From positions 1,054,001 to 1,118,000 of the forward strand of contig NW_002476481.1 in NCBI RefSeq assembly GCF_000189635.1: 64,000 nt of DNA. Direction: 5' to 3'. How positions within the stretch are numbered: the first letter of the stretch is position 1; each line of letters begins with the position of its first letter. Both the position numbers and the translations under genes were made by a program. This document shows positions 38,714 through 50,136 of this stretch, one piece after another. The stretch comes from Tetrahymena thermophila SB210 (lineage: Eukaryota; Ciliophora; Oligohymenophorea; Hymenostomatida; Tetrahymenidae). The notes under the pieces are model-generated. The model was given only the letters and a program-made list of their open reading frames with translations, had not been told where the DNA came from and searched no databases.

Positions 38714-40246
38714 ATGGAAAAAGTTGGATTACAATACAAAATCGAGTGCTAAAATCACAAAGGAAACTACTTAGAAGCAATAAACATAGCACAAGATTTA
38801 AATGGCTAGCATTTAAAATGCATAGAATGCATTTAAGATGAGAATATCTCACCAAATTTATTTATTCCGATCAGTAAAATTGAGCATTGCAATGAATAAA
38901 CAATACTATCAAACTGGCCTCCATTAAATGATGGTTTGATAAAAAGACTGAGCCTCCAAACAAGAGAATAAAATGAATAAGTGAATAAAGTAAGAGAATA
39001 AGTAATTTAATTTTTTAAGGCATTCAGATAGGATTTTCTGGATGCTATCTCTGAAAAAGAAAAGGAGTCTTTGCAAATATTAGATAAGCATTATGAAAAG
39101 ATCAATAAACATATTGATACTTACAATTAAATATCATCAAAAGAAGACATTAAAAAAATACTACATCAATACGAGTAGAATTAAGTTTCTTCTGATTAAA
39201 GTTTGGGAAAATTAATATCTTTAAAGTATCAATAAAAAAAGGAAAACTCTTAGATTCTTGATGAAGCTTTGTAAGACTCAGCTTTAAATTTGCTAGTTGT
39301 AAACGATATTTCTAGTTTCAAATTAGGTGTTTTAAAGGCTATTTAAAATTATAATGTAGTAAATTCTACTAAATAAGTTCCTTAAGCAGAAGTTCCTATA
39401 TCTACAAGCAAAATGAATCAACACAATTAATATAGTTAAAACGAAAAGAGTCAATAATAAATAAAGTAGTAGCTTTAGCAGAAATAAAGTGATCTATATT
39501 CTAAAAATTATAGCGTTTCTTCTATCTAGAAAACTAATTAATATGAATAATAAGGATAATTATAAAATATTTAACATGAAATATAGTTTAACTAGTCATT
39601 CAAAAAGAACCTGTTACAAGACTAATTTAATTAACACAATCGAATATTAGATAATAATAGTAAAAATTTTCATGGAGTAAGCAATAGAAAGATAAACTTT
39701 GAAATGTTGAGCTCGAGATTTGAGCAATCAGATTAGGCAGTTGTATGGAAAAACGAAAAAGGTTAGGTGGTAATAAAAAATTTGTACTAATAATGCATTC
39801 AATTATATAGTGATTTTCTAATAGAAATAAACTAAATGTATGTGATCGATATAGATATCTACAATATCAGTGAATCTGGTGAGTAATACATTGGATTAAT
39901 TAAAGAGAGTATAAAGGATGAAAAGCATTTAAATAAATCTTTTGCTTGTTTTCTCCCTACAGAAGACGTTTGGATAGATTCTTTTTCAAGCGTCATATCT
40001 GGGCATAGAATCAGACACATTTAATAGGAAGATCCAATTTAGATCTAAATTCAAATATACCTTAAAGATAGGTATGTCAGATTTATTGATTTAGTTGATC
40101 CAAACAATATAATTTAAATTAAGTCGTAAAACTTAGATTTAAGTGAGCATTATAAATTAAGCACTCATCTATGCAAATAAGATGATACGATAGTTGTAAG
40201 ATAAGTTTAAATAGTTAACAGTTTTGATTTTGCTGGTAAAGAATGA
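38714..40246 (+). CDS. Zinc-binding, coiled-coil protein with SPRY-like C-terminus (TRIM-like)
   Basis: Intronless from ATG 38714 to TGA 40244-40246, 510 residues. The start MEKVGLQYKIECQNHKGNYL and the later LKCIECI supply C-x2-H ... C-x2-C ligands, a B-box-like pattern common in ciliate TRIM-type proteins. Residues about 95-190 are charged heptads (QFFKAFRQDFLDAISEKEKE). The middle is Gln/Ser-rich. The C-terminal 170 residues (VVWKNEKGQVVIKN, YIGLIKES, IQIQIYLKDRYVRFID) are beta-rich with the rhythm of a SPRY/B30.2 domain, but I could not confirm all its motifs. There is no RING, so ligase activity should not be assumed. The ATG sits in an A-rich aaaataATGG context. Alternative upstream exons are listed separately. 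Confidence 0.7.
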
Positions 40247-40827
40247 AAAAAAGGGTTTATATCTATTTTTATATTCAAAACAAAATGATTAATATCGTTT
40301 TAAATAAATGATTTAACTTAATATTTAAATAAAAAATTAATTTAAATTGCTTTAAAAAATAAATAAATTTAAATTGAATAAAAAAAATAAATAAATTTTT
40401 TAAAATTAAAATAAAATTTTATGAAAGAAATAATTTGTTTTTAACTTTAAAGTTTTTTTATATTTCTGGTAAATAAAATTTTGAAATGATTTTTAGCAAA
40501 TAATTTTTTTACTTGTTTAATGTGTTTAGCAATGAAATAATAACCATGATTAAAATTTTAAATTGAAAGAAAGATATTTTAAAAACATAAAAATAAAAAA
40601 AAAGAAAGAAAAAGAAAACAAGAGAATTTTAAATGAATGATTTAAGGAATGGAATTAATAATGGATTTAATATATATTTTGAATGAATGTGCTTTAGAAA
40701 GCACTTAAAAAAGTTAAAAATAAGAATTAGTCATTTAATAGTATTGTCTTGATTAAAAGAAAAATATCATATATTAAAAGGTATTTAATTATAGGTTGTC
40801 AATAATCAAAGTAAATAAAATAGAATA
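40247..40827. other. Intergenic region
   Basis: AT-rich spacer between two rightward genes. Nothing seen in it beyond presumed untranslated sequence. Confidence 0.6.
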
Positions 40828-41733
40828 ATGGGTGGTTTAGCAAATAACGGTCATAAAGTTTATAAATTGGGTCGTGCTCATTCTTAGAGATTCCATTTGA
40901 TCCGTACCTAATTAACTCAACTCGTCATGCACGAGCGTATCACTACCACTAAGACTAAGTGCAAGCACTTAAAGCCTTACGCTGAAAGACTTCTTCTTAA
41001 TGCTATGAGAGTAGCCAAAACTAATAGCAATCAATCTAGATCCTTTTTGCAAAGTTTCTTGACCACAAGTTTAGCTAGAAGAAAAATCGTTAAAGAAATC
41101 GCTGCCAGATTGGGTAATTATTTTAGTATTTTACGAAATTAACAAAGCTGCATTCAATTCAAAAATTCAACAAATTTTAGAAAAAAAAGAAAATAATTTT
41201 GTGAATTCTACTCGCAAATTTATTGAAAATCTCAATTCTAAAAATGAATATATTTGATAAGTAAATTAGTGAAATAGACTTAATATGCTAATTATAAATA
41301 AATAGGTGACAAAAACAACAATTTCATTAATGTTCGTTTCTTGAGTGAAAGAAGAAAAGGTGATAAAGCTGAAATGGGATACATTGAAATCAAGGGTAAT
41401 GAATTAGAAAACTACGAGAAATCTCTCGAAAGAGAATAAATTGAAAAGGGAGAAGTACCTGATCTCAAGGCTTTCAAGGAAAAGGTTTTTAAATAAGAAA
41501 GGGATTTCTTGGCTTTAAAATTGAAAGAAGCTGAAGAAAATATTAATCTTAAAAAGCTTGAAGACGTTGTTTTGCTTGAAAAGGGTAAGATTGACGTTGC
41601 TGAATTTAATAGAAGAGAAAAAGCTGCAGCTGCAACTAAGGCTTTCTTTGAATCTAAGCTTAAACAAGTTGAACATGATCTCTTCATTTGCAATAAAAAT
41701 AAATACGATCTCATCAAGTATGTAACCTACTGA
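40828..41733 (+). CDS. MRPL17: Mitochondrial large-subunit ribosomal protein bL17m
   Basis: Two exons, 40828-41113 and 41306-41733, 237 residues. bL17 lies near the peptide exit tunnel of the large subunit. The first 125 residues are the bL17 core: MGGLANNGHKVYKLGRAHSQR, then MHERITTTKTKCKHLKPYAERLL, which matches the bacterial HERIETTEAKAKELRP segment, and VRFLSERRKGDKAEMGYIEI for the C-terminal strands. Bacterial L17 ends near 120-130. Here about 110 more residues follow, rich in Lys and Glu (LKEAEENINLKKLEDVVLLE) and likely helical. This kind of extension is typical of ciliate mitoribosomal proteins. The GGT/GCT/GTC-rich codons suggest strong expression. Confidence 0.9.
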
Positions 41734-42951
41734 TTTAGTTTATCTCAGTATAGCACTAATAAAAAATATCTTAATAATGTTTCATATAAAGAATGAATGA
41801 TCATAAGATACTCTTACTTTAAAGCATCTCTCCATTGATGCATGCATACATACATTCATATCTATATTTTTATTTATTTGCATAATATTTTGAATGAACA
41901 TATTCTTTGTACAAATAAAATCAATTAAATCTTATTTTGCATAGAAAAGGCACTTAGTTAGTTAATATAAAATCGATTAATTATAGATATGCAAATTTAG
42001 AATTACATAAATAAGTAAATAAGTAAGTTAGTAAGTAAGTAAGTAACTTAGTAAATAAATAAATTGTTGATAAATTAATGTATGCAATATTTAAACACCC
42101 TTGAACTAGCTCAAATTGGTTACATTCATAAATTTATATATAACTCAAGTAACTTCAATCTATTAAACTGATTCAAATATTTATTTCTTTGTATGCATTA
42201 TTAAGCTTAAGTAATCAAAATAATGGTAAAACCTAATCTATCTATAAAATTTAAACTTTATTTTTTCAATATTCAAGATAAATTTCCATTAACAATTGGA
42301 CAAAGCTTATTATTTTATATTCTTTAAAAAAATCTTTCATTTTAAGCTTTAAAGATATTACAAAATTATCTTATTATTAAAAAAAGATCTTCCTACTTGT
42401 TATAAAATAAGGTGAATAAAATTATTCAAAAAAAATAATTTAAATTTTAATGAAATTAAAAAAAATTAATTGCCTGAATTTTAAAATGTTTTCTTATTTT
42501 TTAGTAAAAATAATTTTGATTTTTAGTTTTCAAATAATATTTTTAACATTTTTTTCCATTTGATTAATTTTAAATACAAATCTTTCTTGATAAAGGAGTT
42601 ATAAAATCTAAAAATCTAAGAGAGCCTTTGAAAAATGCAGTTTTTTATTATTTTTTTTTCTAAATTTATAAAATAGTTTATAAATTAAACAATTTTATTT
42701 AGAATTAAATAGATTTATTATGAATGATTGGTTGGTTCTTGATGCTAAGTTATTAAAGATGTATTTGAAAAAAGAGTGGGAATATAAACTATTAAGAATA
42801 AACTATTAGATAAAATACCTACTACGTATTTATTAATTGAAGCAGCTTGATCAAAAAAGGAATTTAATTGTAAAAGTGATTTTATATTTTGAAAAAAGCA
42901 AATTAAAAAATATTATTTAAGCAAATACTATTTTTATTAAGGTTCATAGAA
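41734..42951. other. Intergenic region with a (GTAA)n-type repeat
   Basis: AT-rich DNA with a GTAA/AAGT tetranucleotide run at about 42011-42062. An 87-codon open frame starting at 42720 overlaps the next gene in another frame and is not called. No other feature seen. Confidence 0.55.
42011..42062. repeat. Simple repeat (GTAA)n
   Basis: Interrupted tetranucleotide run of the form agtaagtaagtaagtaa, an ordinary microsatellite. Confidence 0.75.
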
Positions 42952-45260
42952 ATGGAGTGTCCCATGTGCTATATACTATATGATGAGAAAAAGCATATTC
43001 CTAGAAATTTACCTTGTGGCCACACATTCTGCGAGTTATGTTTGTAGTAAATTTTATAGCCAAAAGGATTTATTGAGTGTCCAAGCTGTAGGAAAAAATT
43101 GAGTCCAGATGTACGTCCTGAATCACTTTCAAAGAATTTTATAGCACTTGATTTAGCTTTGAAATAACATCAGCTTTAATCTAAATTATAATTATGTGAT
43201 ACACATTAGGAGTTTTAATTATTCTTTTGCGAGGATTGTTAGGAACATTTATGCACTTAGTGTATCATAAATCATTCTGGTCATAAATTTGTAAAATAAG
43301 AGCATTCAGTTTCTCTTTTAAAAGAAAGGCTACAGAAAGCAAAAGACCAGTTGAATGATATCATGGATACAGTCAATTCAGCAATTTAGAATGCAACAGA
43401 AATCAAAACATATTAAGAGAAATATTTAAAGGAATAATTATAGTTAATTGATAGCGAATTCGATTCACTCATCGAAAAGATAAATTAAAAAAGAGAATCT
43501 TTTAAGAAAGAATACTCACATATATACATGGAATACATACAATCATTAGAGTTAGATATAGTACTTCATTAAAGTGTCAGTGACTAATTTATAGCTAACT
43601 CTAATACCATTTAAGAAACTGAGAAATTATTAGGTAATTATCACATAATGAAGACATAAAATATATTAAATTTATAAATAAATATCTTACAAATATTAAA
43701 TAATTATTTTGTATTAACAACAAATAGAATAAACAAAGGTAATAAAGAATGATCAATTAGTCAACAAAATATCTGAAATTGAGGATTAAATTAAAAAGTA
43801 GATAAAGGAAAGCACAATAAGCTAAGAAAAGCAAGAATTCGAAATTCCATCTATAGTCTTTGGTAGTGATATATACAAATCGATCAGTAGCATTGCCTAT
43901 CTAGATGGTATAAATATATATTTTAAATTTATTTATTAGCTTTATTAATAAATATAAATTCGCTTTTAAAAAATTTATATCTGTACAGAATTCATTTTTA
44001 TTATGAAAAACAAACTTAATTTTTTTAATAAAAGTTTACCAGCCAAAAATATGTTTCGTTGGTAATAAAAATAAGTTGATCATCTTAGATTTAAAGAAAT
44101 TTGAGTGGAAAAAATATAATCTTGAAGGAGTTAAGTTCTTGGGGTACAGTTCTGCTGTGACTTTAAGAAATGACAATTTATTACTTATGGGTGGTGGAAA
44201 TTCTGATTAGGTTTATGAAATCAGTATATAGAATGATTTGCAAGTAATCAAAAGACAATAAATGCCAATAGCTCGCAAAGAACACTGCTCAGTTGTTTTA
44301 AATGATGGAAGTGTAATGATTATGGGAGGATATAACATGGAGGCATAAAAGATGCTTAATAGTTGCTATTTATATATCCCTAAAATTGATTAGTGGAGTG
44401 AACTTGCTCCCATGAAAATTCCAAAATGTGCTTTTGCAGCCTCATTGTGTAGTTATGGGAAATACGTTTACACATTTGGTGGGTATGATAGCCAAAAAAG
44501 ATTAAATGACATTGAAAAATACACAATTTCAACAAATACTTGGGAAATTATCAATTTTAAGCTTCCAAAGCATTTGAGCAACTGTGCTGCTATCCATCAT
44601 CCGAGATATGCTTCAAAAGATTGCATATATATTCTTGGAGGAGGCCATGATGAAGGTTTTTTAAAGGAAGTTTACAAATTTACTACAAGTCCTGAACATA
44701 AAATAGAGGTCATAGCAGAGATGGAAAACGGTAAAGATTTGAGAAACAAGGTAGTATTATCTAAGCATCATCTCTATACTATTGGAGGTAATGGGTATAA
44801 ATGCGAGAGGCTCAATCTTATTAGTAAAGTTTGGGACACTCTACCTTCTTATTACCCAAATGTAGTAGATAATCTAGATAGCTGGGCATGCGCTCTAACA
44901 TATACTAATCAATCGGCTGATGATATGCTTAGTAGTTCGATTATGTTGGACGATCCAAACATCAAAAGCATTAAGAGCAACTAAAGCTAATCCTATCAAT
45001 AGCAAAATGAATACAATTTTTATAGAAATAGAGCTTAATTTTTATAATACTAGAACGTGAATGAATAGATTAATCCCTACGTTTTATAAAATAATGTTTC
45101 ATTTGCAAATAATATTGGTTATGATTAAGATGATCATCATGAGTAAAGAGAGGATAATATACTAAACTATTCGTTTAATTAAAATCATAGTTAATTTAGA
45201 GAAGAGCTGCAATCAAGCTCTAATTTCTACAATTACCGTTACAATTTCATGATGGATTGA
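42952..45260 (+). CDS. RING / B-box / coiled-coil / Kelch protein (TRIM-like, putative E3 ligase)
   Basis: Three exons, 42952-43633, 43728-43907 and 44035-45260, 695 residues. A C3HC4 RING spans residues 3-46 (MECPMC, C22-G-H24-TFC, CPSCRK). A B-box follows at about 82-115 (CDTH...FFCEDCQEHLCTQC...H). Residues about 120-285 are coiled coil (LKERLQKAKDQLNDIMDTV, EDQIKKQIKEST). From about 288 to 590 there are Kelch repeats with the GG doublets and spaced Tyr/Trp: LLLMGGGNS, VMIMGGYNM, YTFGGYDSQ, IYILGGGHDE and YTIGGNGYK. The last 105 residues are Gln/Asn-rich and disordered. The RING predicts E2 recruitment and the Kelch propeller would hold the substrate. The exact target is unknown. The third exon could also begin at 44043 (another AG), but only the 44035 junction keeps the frame. 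Confidence 0.9.
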
Positions 45261-46377
45261 ATAATTTATTACTGAACAAAAAATATAATTATTGATAAAA
45301 TAGAAAAAAAGCATGAATATATATATATTCTTTTTGATTTAGTTAAATAATTTATTGTTAAAATTTTTATATTAAAATTTACTCACCTTCTAAAAAATTT
45401 ATTTACAATTTTAAGAATCAATTAAAGCTTAAATTATTTTCTTTGTTATATCTAAGATTAAAATGATAATTTATTAAAAAAATATAAATAAACTCACCTA
45501 ATTTAACAATTTTCTTTGCTAAAATAAAATTAAATGTTATTACAATATACACAAATAATTTAGATAATTAATTTTCTTTGTTAAAAGTGAAATTTTATTA
45601 ATTAATAAAAACAATTAATAAATATGTTAGATTGATTTTATTTGTAAAAAGTGAAAAAAATAATGAAATACTATGAAAACATAAACACAATTAAATTGTT
45701 TAAATGATTTTCTTTGAAAAAAATGATATTAGATGTTTTAAAAAACTAAGCAAAAAAAGTTTTAATTTGTTTATTTGAGAATTTTAAATAATCAAATATC
45801 AAATAAAATTAATTATTTATAACTTTTATTATTAAAAAAAAATAATGGTTAGAAATATTTACTAATTATTCAAATAAGCCTTGTCTGTCTTTTATAATTC
45901 AAATGAAATTTATTTTCAATAAAACAAATTAAGTTTTATGGGTTGATTTAAATTAAAATCAATAATTACTTATTTTAATATGAGAAGATAATATCCTACA
46001 ATATTAATGTTGAGGATTTGTTTGAATATAAATTGATTTCTATAAGCAGAATTGAACTTTTTTGACAAATCTACATTTACTTACTATATTAATAATTAAT
46101 GTTTAAAGTATTATTTTATTGTTTAATTTTTACAGTGAATGAATAAATTAATAGGAATTTATTAGATTTCTAGAAGTAATGATTTTATATGATATCTACA
46201 ATTTTATAATTACATGGATTGTATTACATTTCCTAATAAATCTATTAAAATATATAAAATTTTCATCAAAAATTAATCGAAAAAATCTATAATTTAATAT
46301 TAAATCAAATTTAACATATCCTAAAAAATTAGAATAAAAAAACAAATCATTTTTAAAATTAAATAATATACTTAATA
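45261..46377. other. Intergenic region
   Basis: AT-rich spacer with no gene, RNA or repeat that I can support. Confidence 0.6.
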
Positions 46378-46669
46378 ATGAGTTCTTTAGCCATAGCTAT
46401 GAATAAGGGTGCTCTTGAAGGAGGTCTCTTTTTAGTCAGTAATACTTTTTATCTGATCCATAAAAAATATCATTAAATTTATTATTTTTAAACTCTAAGG
46501 TTGCGGTATCTTTAAATTATGGATGAGCAAGAGAACAAATAATAACACCAAATCCTTTTCAAAGATTGATACTGATCTTAAAAATGAAAGATGCCCAGAT
46601 CCTGAAGATGCTTCTAGAAGTTACAACATCTATCCTGAAGAAAAAATTGTCGTTAGATTCTTACATTGA
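46378..46669 (+). CDS. Small unrecognised protein, 76 residues, N-terminal hydrophobic segment
   Basis: Two exons, 46378-46438 and 46500-46669, separated by a 61-nt GT-AG intron that keeps the frame. The N-terminal third (MSSLAIAMNKGALEGGLFLV, continuing CGIFKLWM) could be one membrane-spanning helix. The rest is polar (DTDLKNERCPDPEDASR) and ends IVVRFLH. Codons such as GGT, GCT, GTC and TTC resemble those of the highly expressed genes here, which supports a real and abundant product. A small membrane or mitochondrial accessory protein is a guess; I do not recognise a family. Confidence 0.6.
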
Positions 46670-49600
46670 TCTAACTTAATCTTATTCTGGGATGGATGGA
46701 TGGTATTTAATGCAATAATCTTAAAAATAAAATAAGCCTAAATAGACATCTATCAAAATTTAAAGATTAACAAAAAAAATAAAAGACATAATTAATTAGA
46801 GTACTCAAATATTTATATAAATTGATTATACATATTGTAAATAAATTTAAATTTAATTTTAATCATCTCATATTGATTATTTGAATATTTTCTCTTCATA
46901 ATACATTACTTCTACGTAAAAAAATTAATAATCATTATTGTGTAAAATTTATAGTTTTTATGATAATTAATTCATTCAAATGAGTGTATATTCCATGAAT
47001 AAATTTTATTCACCTTTATTTTCATGCTAATATATTCATAATTTATCAGTAGATCCTGAAAATATATTTTTGTTCCAAGAAATTTCTTTATTATTTTATT
47101 ATTAAATTAATCATTTTTCATTTTTAAGAAAAATTTATTTATTAATAATAAAATATTTTCTTTGTAAAATTTTTAATCCATTTAATATTTCTTTTAAATA
47201 ATTTGACCTAAATAAGAGAAAATTATTTATTAATTAATGTATTGATTTTTAAGAAAAATAAATAGTATTGATTTTAATAACTATAATTTAGAACCTATTT
47301 TTTATTTTAATAAATTTACATAAATTGAATTTTTACCAATTTTAAAAAAAATTATTTTCATTATTTCATAAAATTTTATTAAAAAAAATGTTGTTATCAA
47401 AAAATGGTCTGTACACTCAAATACTCCTTATGAAGAATAGCTAGCTCTATATATATGCTTTAATTATTTTATTTTATTTTAAATAAATTAACTATTTTAT
47501 GCTAACACTCTCTCTATTTACTTTCTTAATCTAATTTGCAATTAAATATAAATTTATTAATTTTTAAATGATTTTCAATAAGTATTTATTATATAAAATT
47601 AAATTATATCTTTCCTTTAATCACAAAAATATTTATGTTTGAAATTCTTATATATAATAAATAAACTAGGTTTTCAAAGCTATGATTCTTAAGAATTAAT
47701 ACATCGAAAATAGTTTTGAATTAAAAGAACATCTTAATGACAAAAATAAAATATTTTTATAAACTAAATAAGCTTAAATTGAATTTATGCTTATTATTAA
47801 TGTTTTAAATTATTTTTTAATTATTTTCAAGTTTAAATGTATTTTCAATTATTTAATTATTTAGTATATTTAATTAAACTAAATTAGAAAAACATAACAA
47901 TAAGAATGGATGGATTTTTTTAGTAAAAATGAATTGGTTTCCTTTAAAAATCAATAAAATTTTATAAATTTTTTATCTAACACATTAATTTATTTGTTTA
48001 TAAAAATAAATAAATAAATAAATTTTTTTTGTAAAAATTCTACTTTTAATAAAAAGACAAAGTTAAATTTATTTATTTTTAATAATAAAATTTATAATAA
48101 GATTTATAAAAAATATTAATTGAATTAAATATAATAAAATAGCTCTTATTGATATTTTTCTTTTGTATTAGAAAATATTTAATATATTTTTGTAGAAAAA
48201 CTGGGTTTAATAATAATTAGATTAATTTTAAATTTAAAAATTACTATTTTATCACATTTTGTTTTTTTAATTTGAATTTTTTATCTAAATTTTGAAAAAT
48301 ATTAAAAAAAAATAAAGTAGACTTTTCTGATTAAAATTTATTCCTTTTATTTGGCTAACTCAAAAAGAAGATTTTTGCATTATGATTGATTGTATGTGTT
48401 TAAGTAAATTTTGATAGGGAAAGATACAGTATCTATTTATTTGGTTTTGTATCTAAATATTTATCAATCTTTCTGTCTATCTATCTATTAATTCTTATCT
48501 AACAAATAAACTTACAAGTTGCTATTTCGTTAAAATTAAATCATAGGAAGCAAATAATTTATTTATTTATTTTTAACTGATGAAAATACCAGTTGTGTAA
48601 TTTATTTAGAATAATTAATAAGAAAGATTGAAGTCAAACTAAAAATGTCTAAAAAACAAAAGATCTTTAAATGTATAAACAAAACAACTACAAAAAAAAC
48701 TAATAGTTCAAAATCTAATTTTGGAGCTCAAAGTCAAAAATACAATTTTCTTTAAATCAGATTTTCCCTCCAAAATTTTTCCAAAATTTTAAAATGGGGA
48801 GAAATCTATTAAAAAAATTATAGTTGTTAAATTAGTTAGAAAGAACGGGGAAAATTTTATCTAATTTTTTTATGTTTAAATTACCTTTGAAAGTAAAGAA
48901 AGATAAGATTAACTTATAAAAGCAAACTATTAACTTTTTTGTTCTACATGAAAGCTAACAATTATTATTTTCGCATAAGGTTTTCAAATAAAAATATGAA
49001 TTATTTTAATTCAAGACAGCTCCCATAATTTAATTTGGTATTACTAAGATATTATTTTTTAAATTTTACTGAAAAAAAGGAAGTCAAACACTCATATAGA
49101 AATTAGAAAATTTTCAAAAATATCGCTAACAAAATATGAAAATTTATTCGCATTTGGCATGGAAACGGAGATTTAATTTTTATTATAAAATAATGTCCCT
49201 TCTTTAAATAGCAAAAAAATAAAGAAAAGTATTTGGTGAAGGACATAAAAGAAAGAATGAAAGAAAGAAAGAAATGTATGTATTAAATAATTGATTTCTA
49301 GTTTTAGTAAACGAAAAGAGAATGGTTGATTAACATTATTAAAGGTGATAACAAACAACTTTTGAAAATATGTGAATAAAAGAGAAGCAAAAAGATATAT
49401 ATTACATCTATTATTAATAGATACATATTTTGAATAAATGCTACTATCATTCATTTATCAATTTTTTTTTTTTAATTAATAAACTCTCTCTTTCATCTTC
49501 CACAGAAAGTAATAAGCAATCAAATAAATAAATAAAAAAAACAAAAGAATAATGATAAATCAATTAAAAATGTTAACACAGAAATCTACTTTGAACTTAT

Positions 49601-50136
49601 TATTTTTTATGTTTTTTTTTAAGCTTCTTTTGATTTATATGTGAAAAAAATGAATTTCTTAATTAATTTTTATATATGCAGCTTATAGATTTTGTATGAA
49701 TGGCTCTATTCAACTTATAATATTGTTAGTAGCTTAAGTATTACTTTTTGTCTTTTATTACTTATTTATTCTTTTGCATGTATTGAAACATGAGTTTTCT
49801 TTGATTATTTTTGCGATTCAATCAATAAAGCTGCAGCAATAGCCTTGTAAGAATACGTATATTTAGTTATAAATATACACATTGATTGAATAATTGAATA
49901 ACTAAATGAATGAATGAAAGAATGAATGAATGAATGATAAATAGATAAATAGTTTGATAGATAAATAGAAGAAATAATTAACAAAGCAATCATGCAAGCA
50001 ATCAAAAAAACAAGAAAACAAGCAAAACATAATTAATTGCTTCTATTATTTGTGAATCAAATATATTATCAATTACAAGCAAAAGTAAGATAATAAAATA
50101 AAAATCTAAAGAAATAAAAATTGCATTGAATCAAAT
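46670..50136. other. 3.5-kb intergenic region with simple repeats
   Basis: AT-rich DNA. It holds an AATA run near 48000-48020, a ctatctatctat run near 48476-48488, a GAAA run near 49255-49275 and an ATGA run at 49906-49937. Nothing in it looks coding under the ciliate code. Confidence 0.55.
49906..49937. repeat. Simple repeat (ATGA)n
   Basis: About eight units of atga with one interruption, an ordinary microsatellite. Confidence 0.75.

Noticed and set aside
41412-41717. 101-residue minus-strand ORF
   Set aside because: Antisense to the second exon of bL17m, whose sense frame matches the family.
42720-42983. 87-codon plus-strand ORF overlapping the start of the RING/Kelch gene
   Set aside because: It overlaps a well-supported RING-coding exon in another frame and has no recognisable content.
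49173-49454. 93-residue minus-strand ORF rich in Phe and Leu
   Set aside because: It is the translation of an A-rich simple-repeat stretch (GAAA runs), with no family resemblance and no supporting exon structure.
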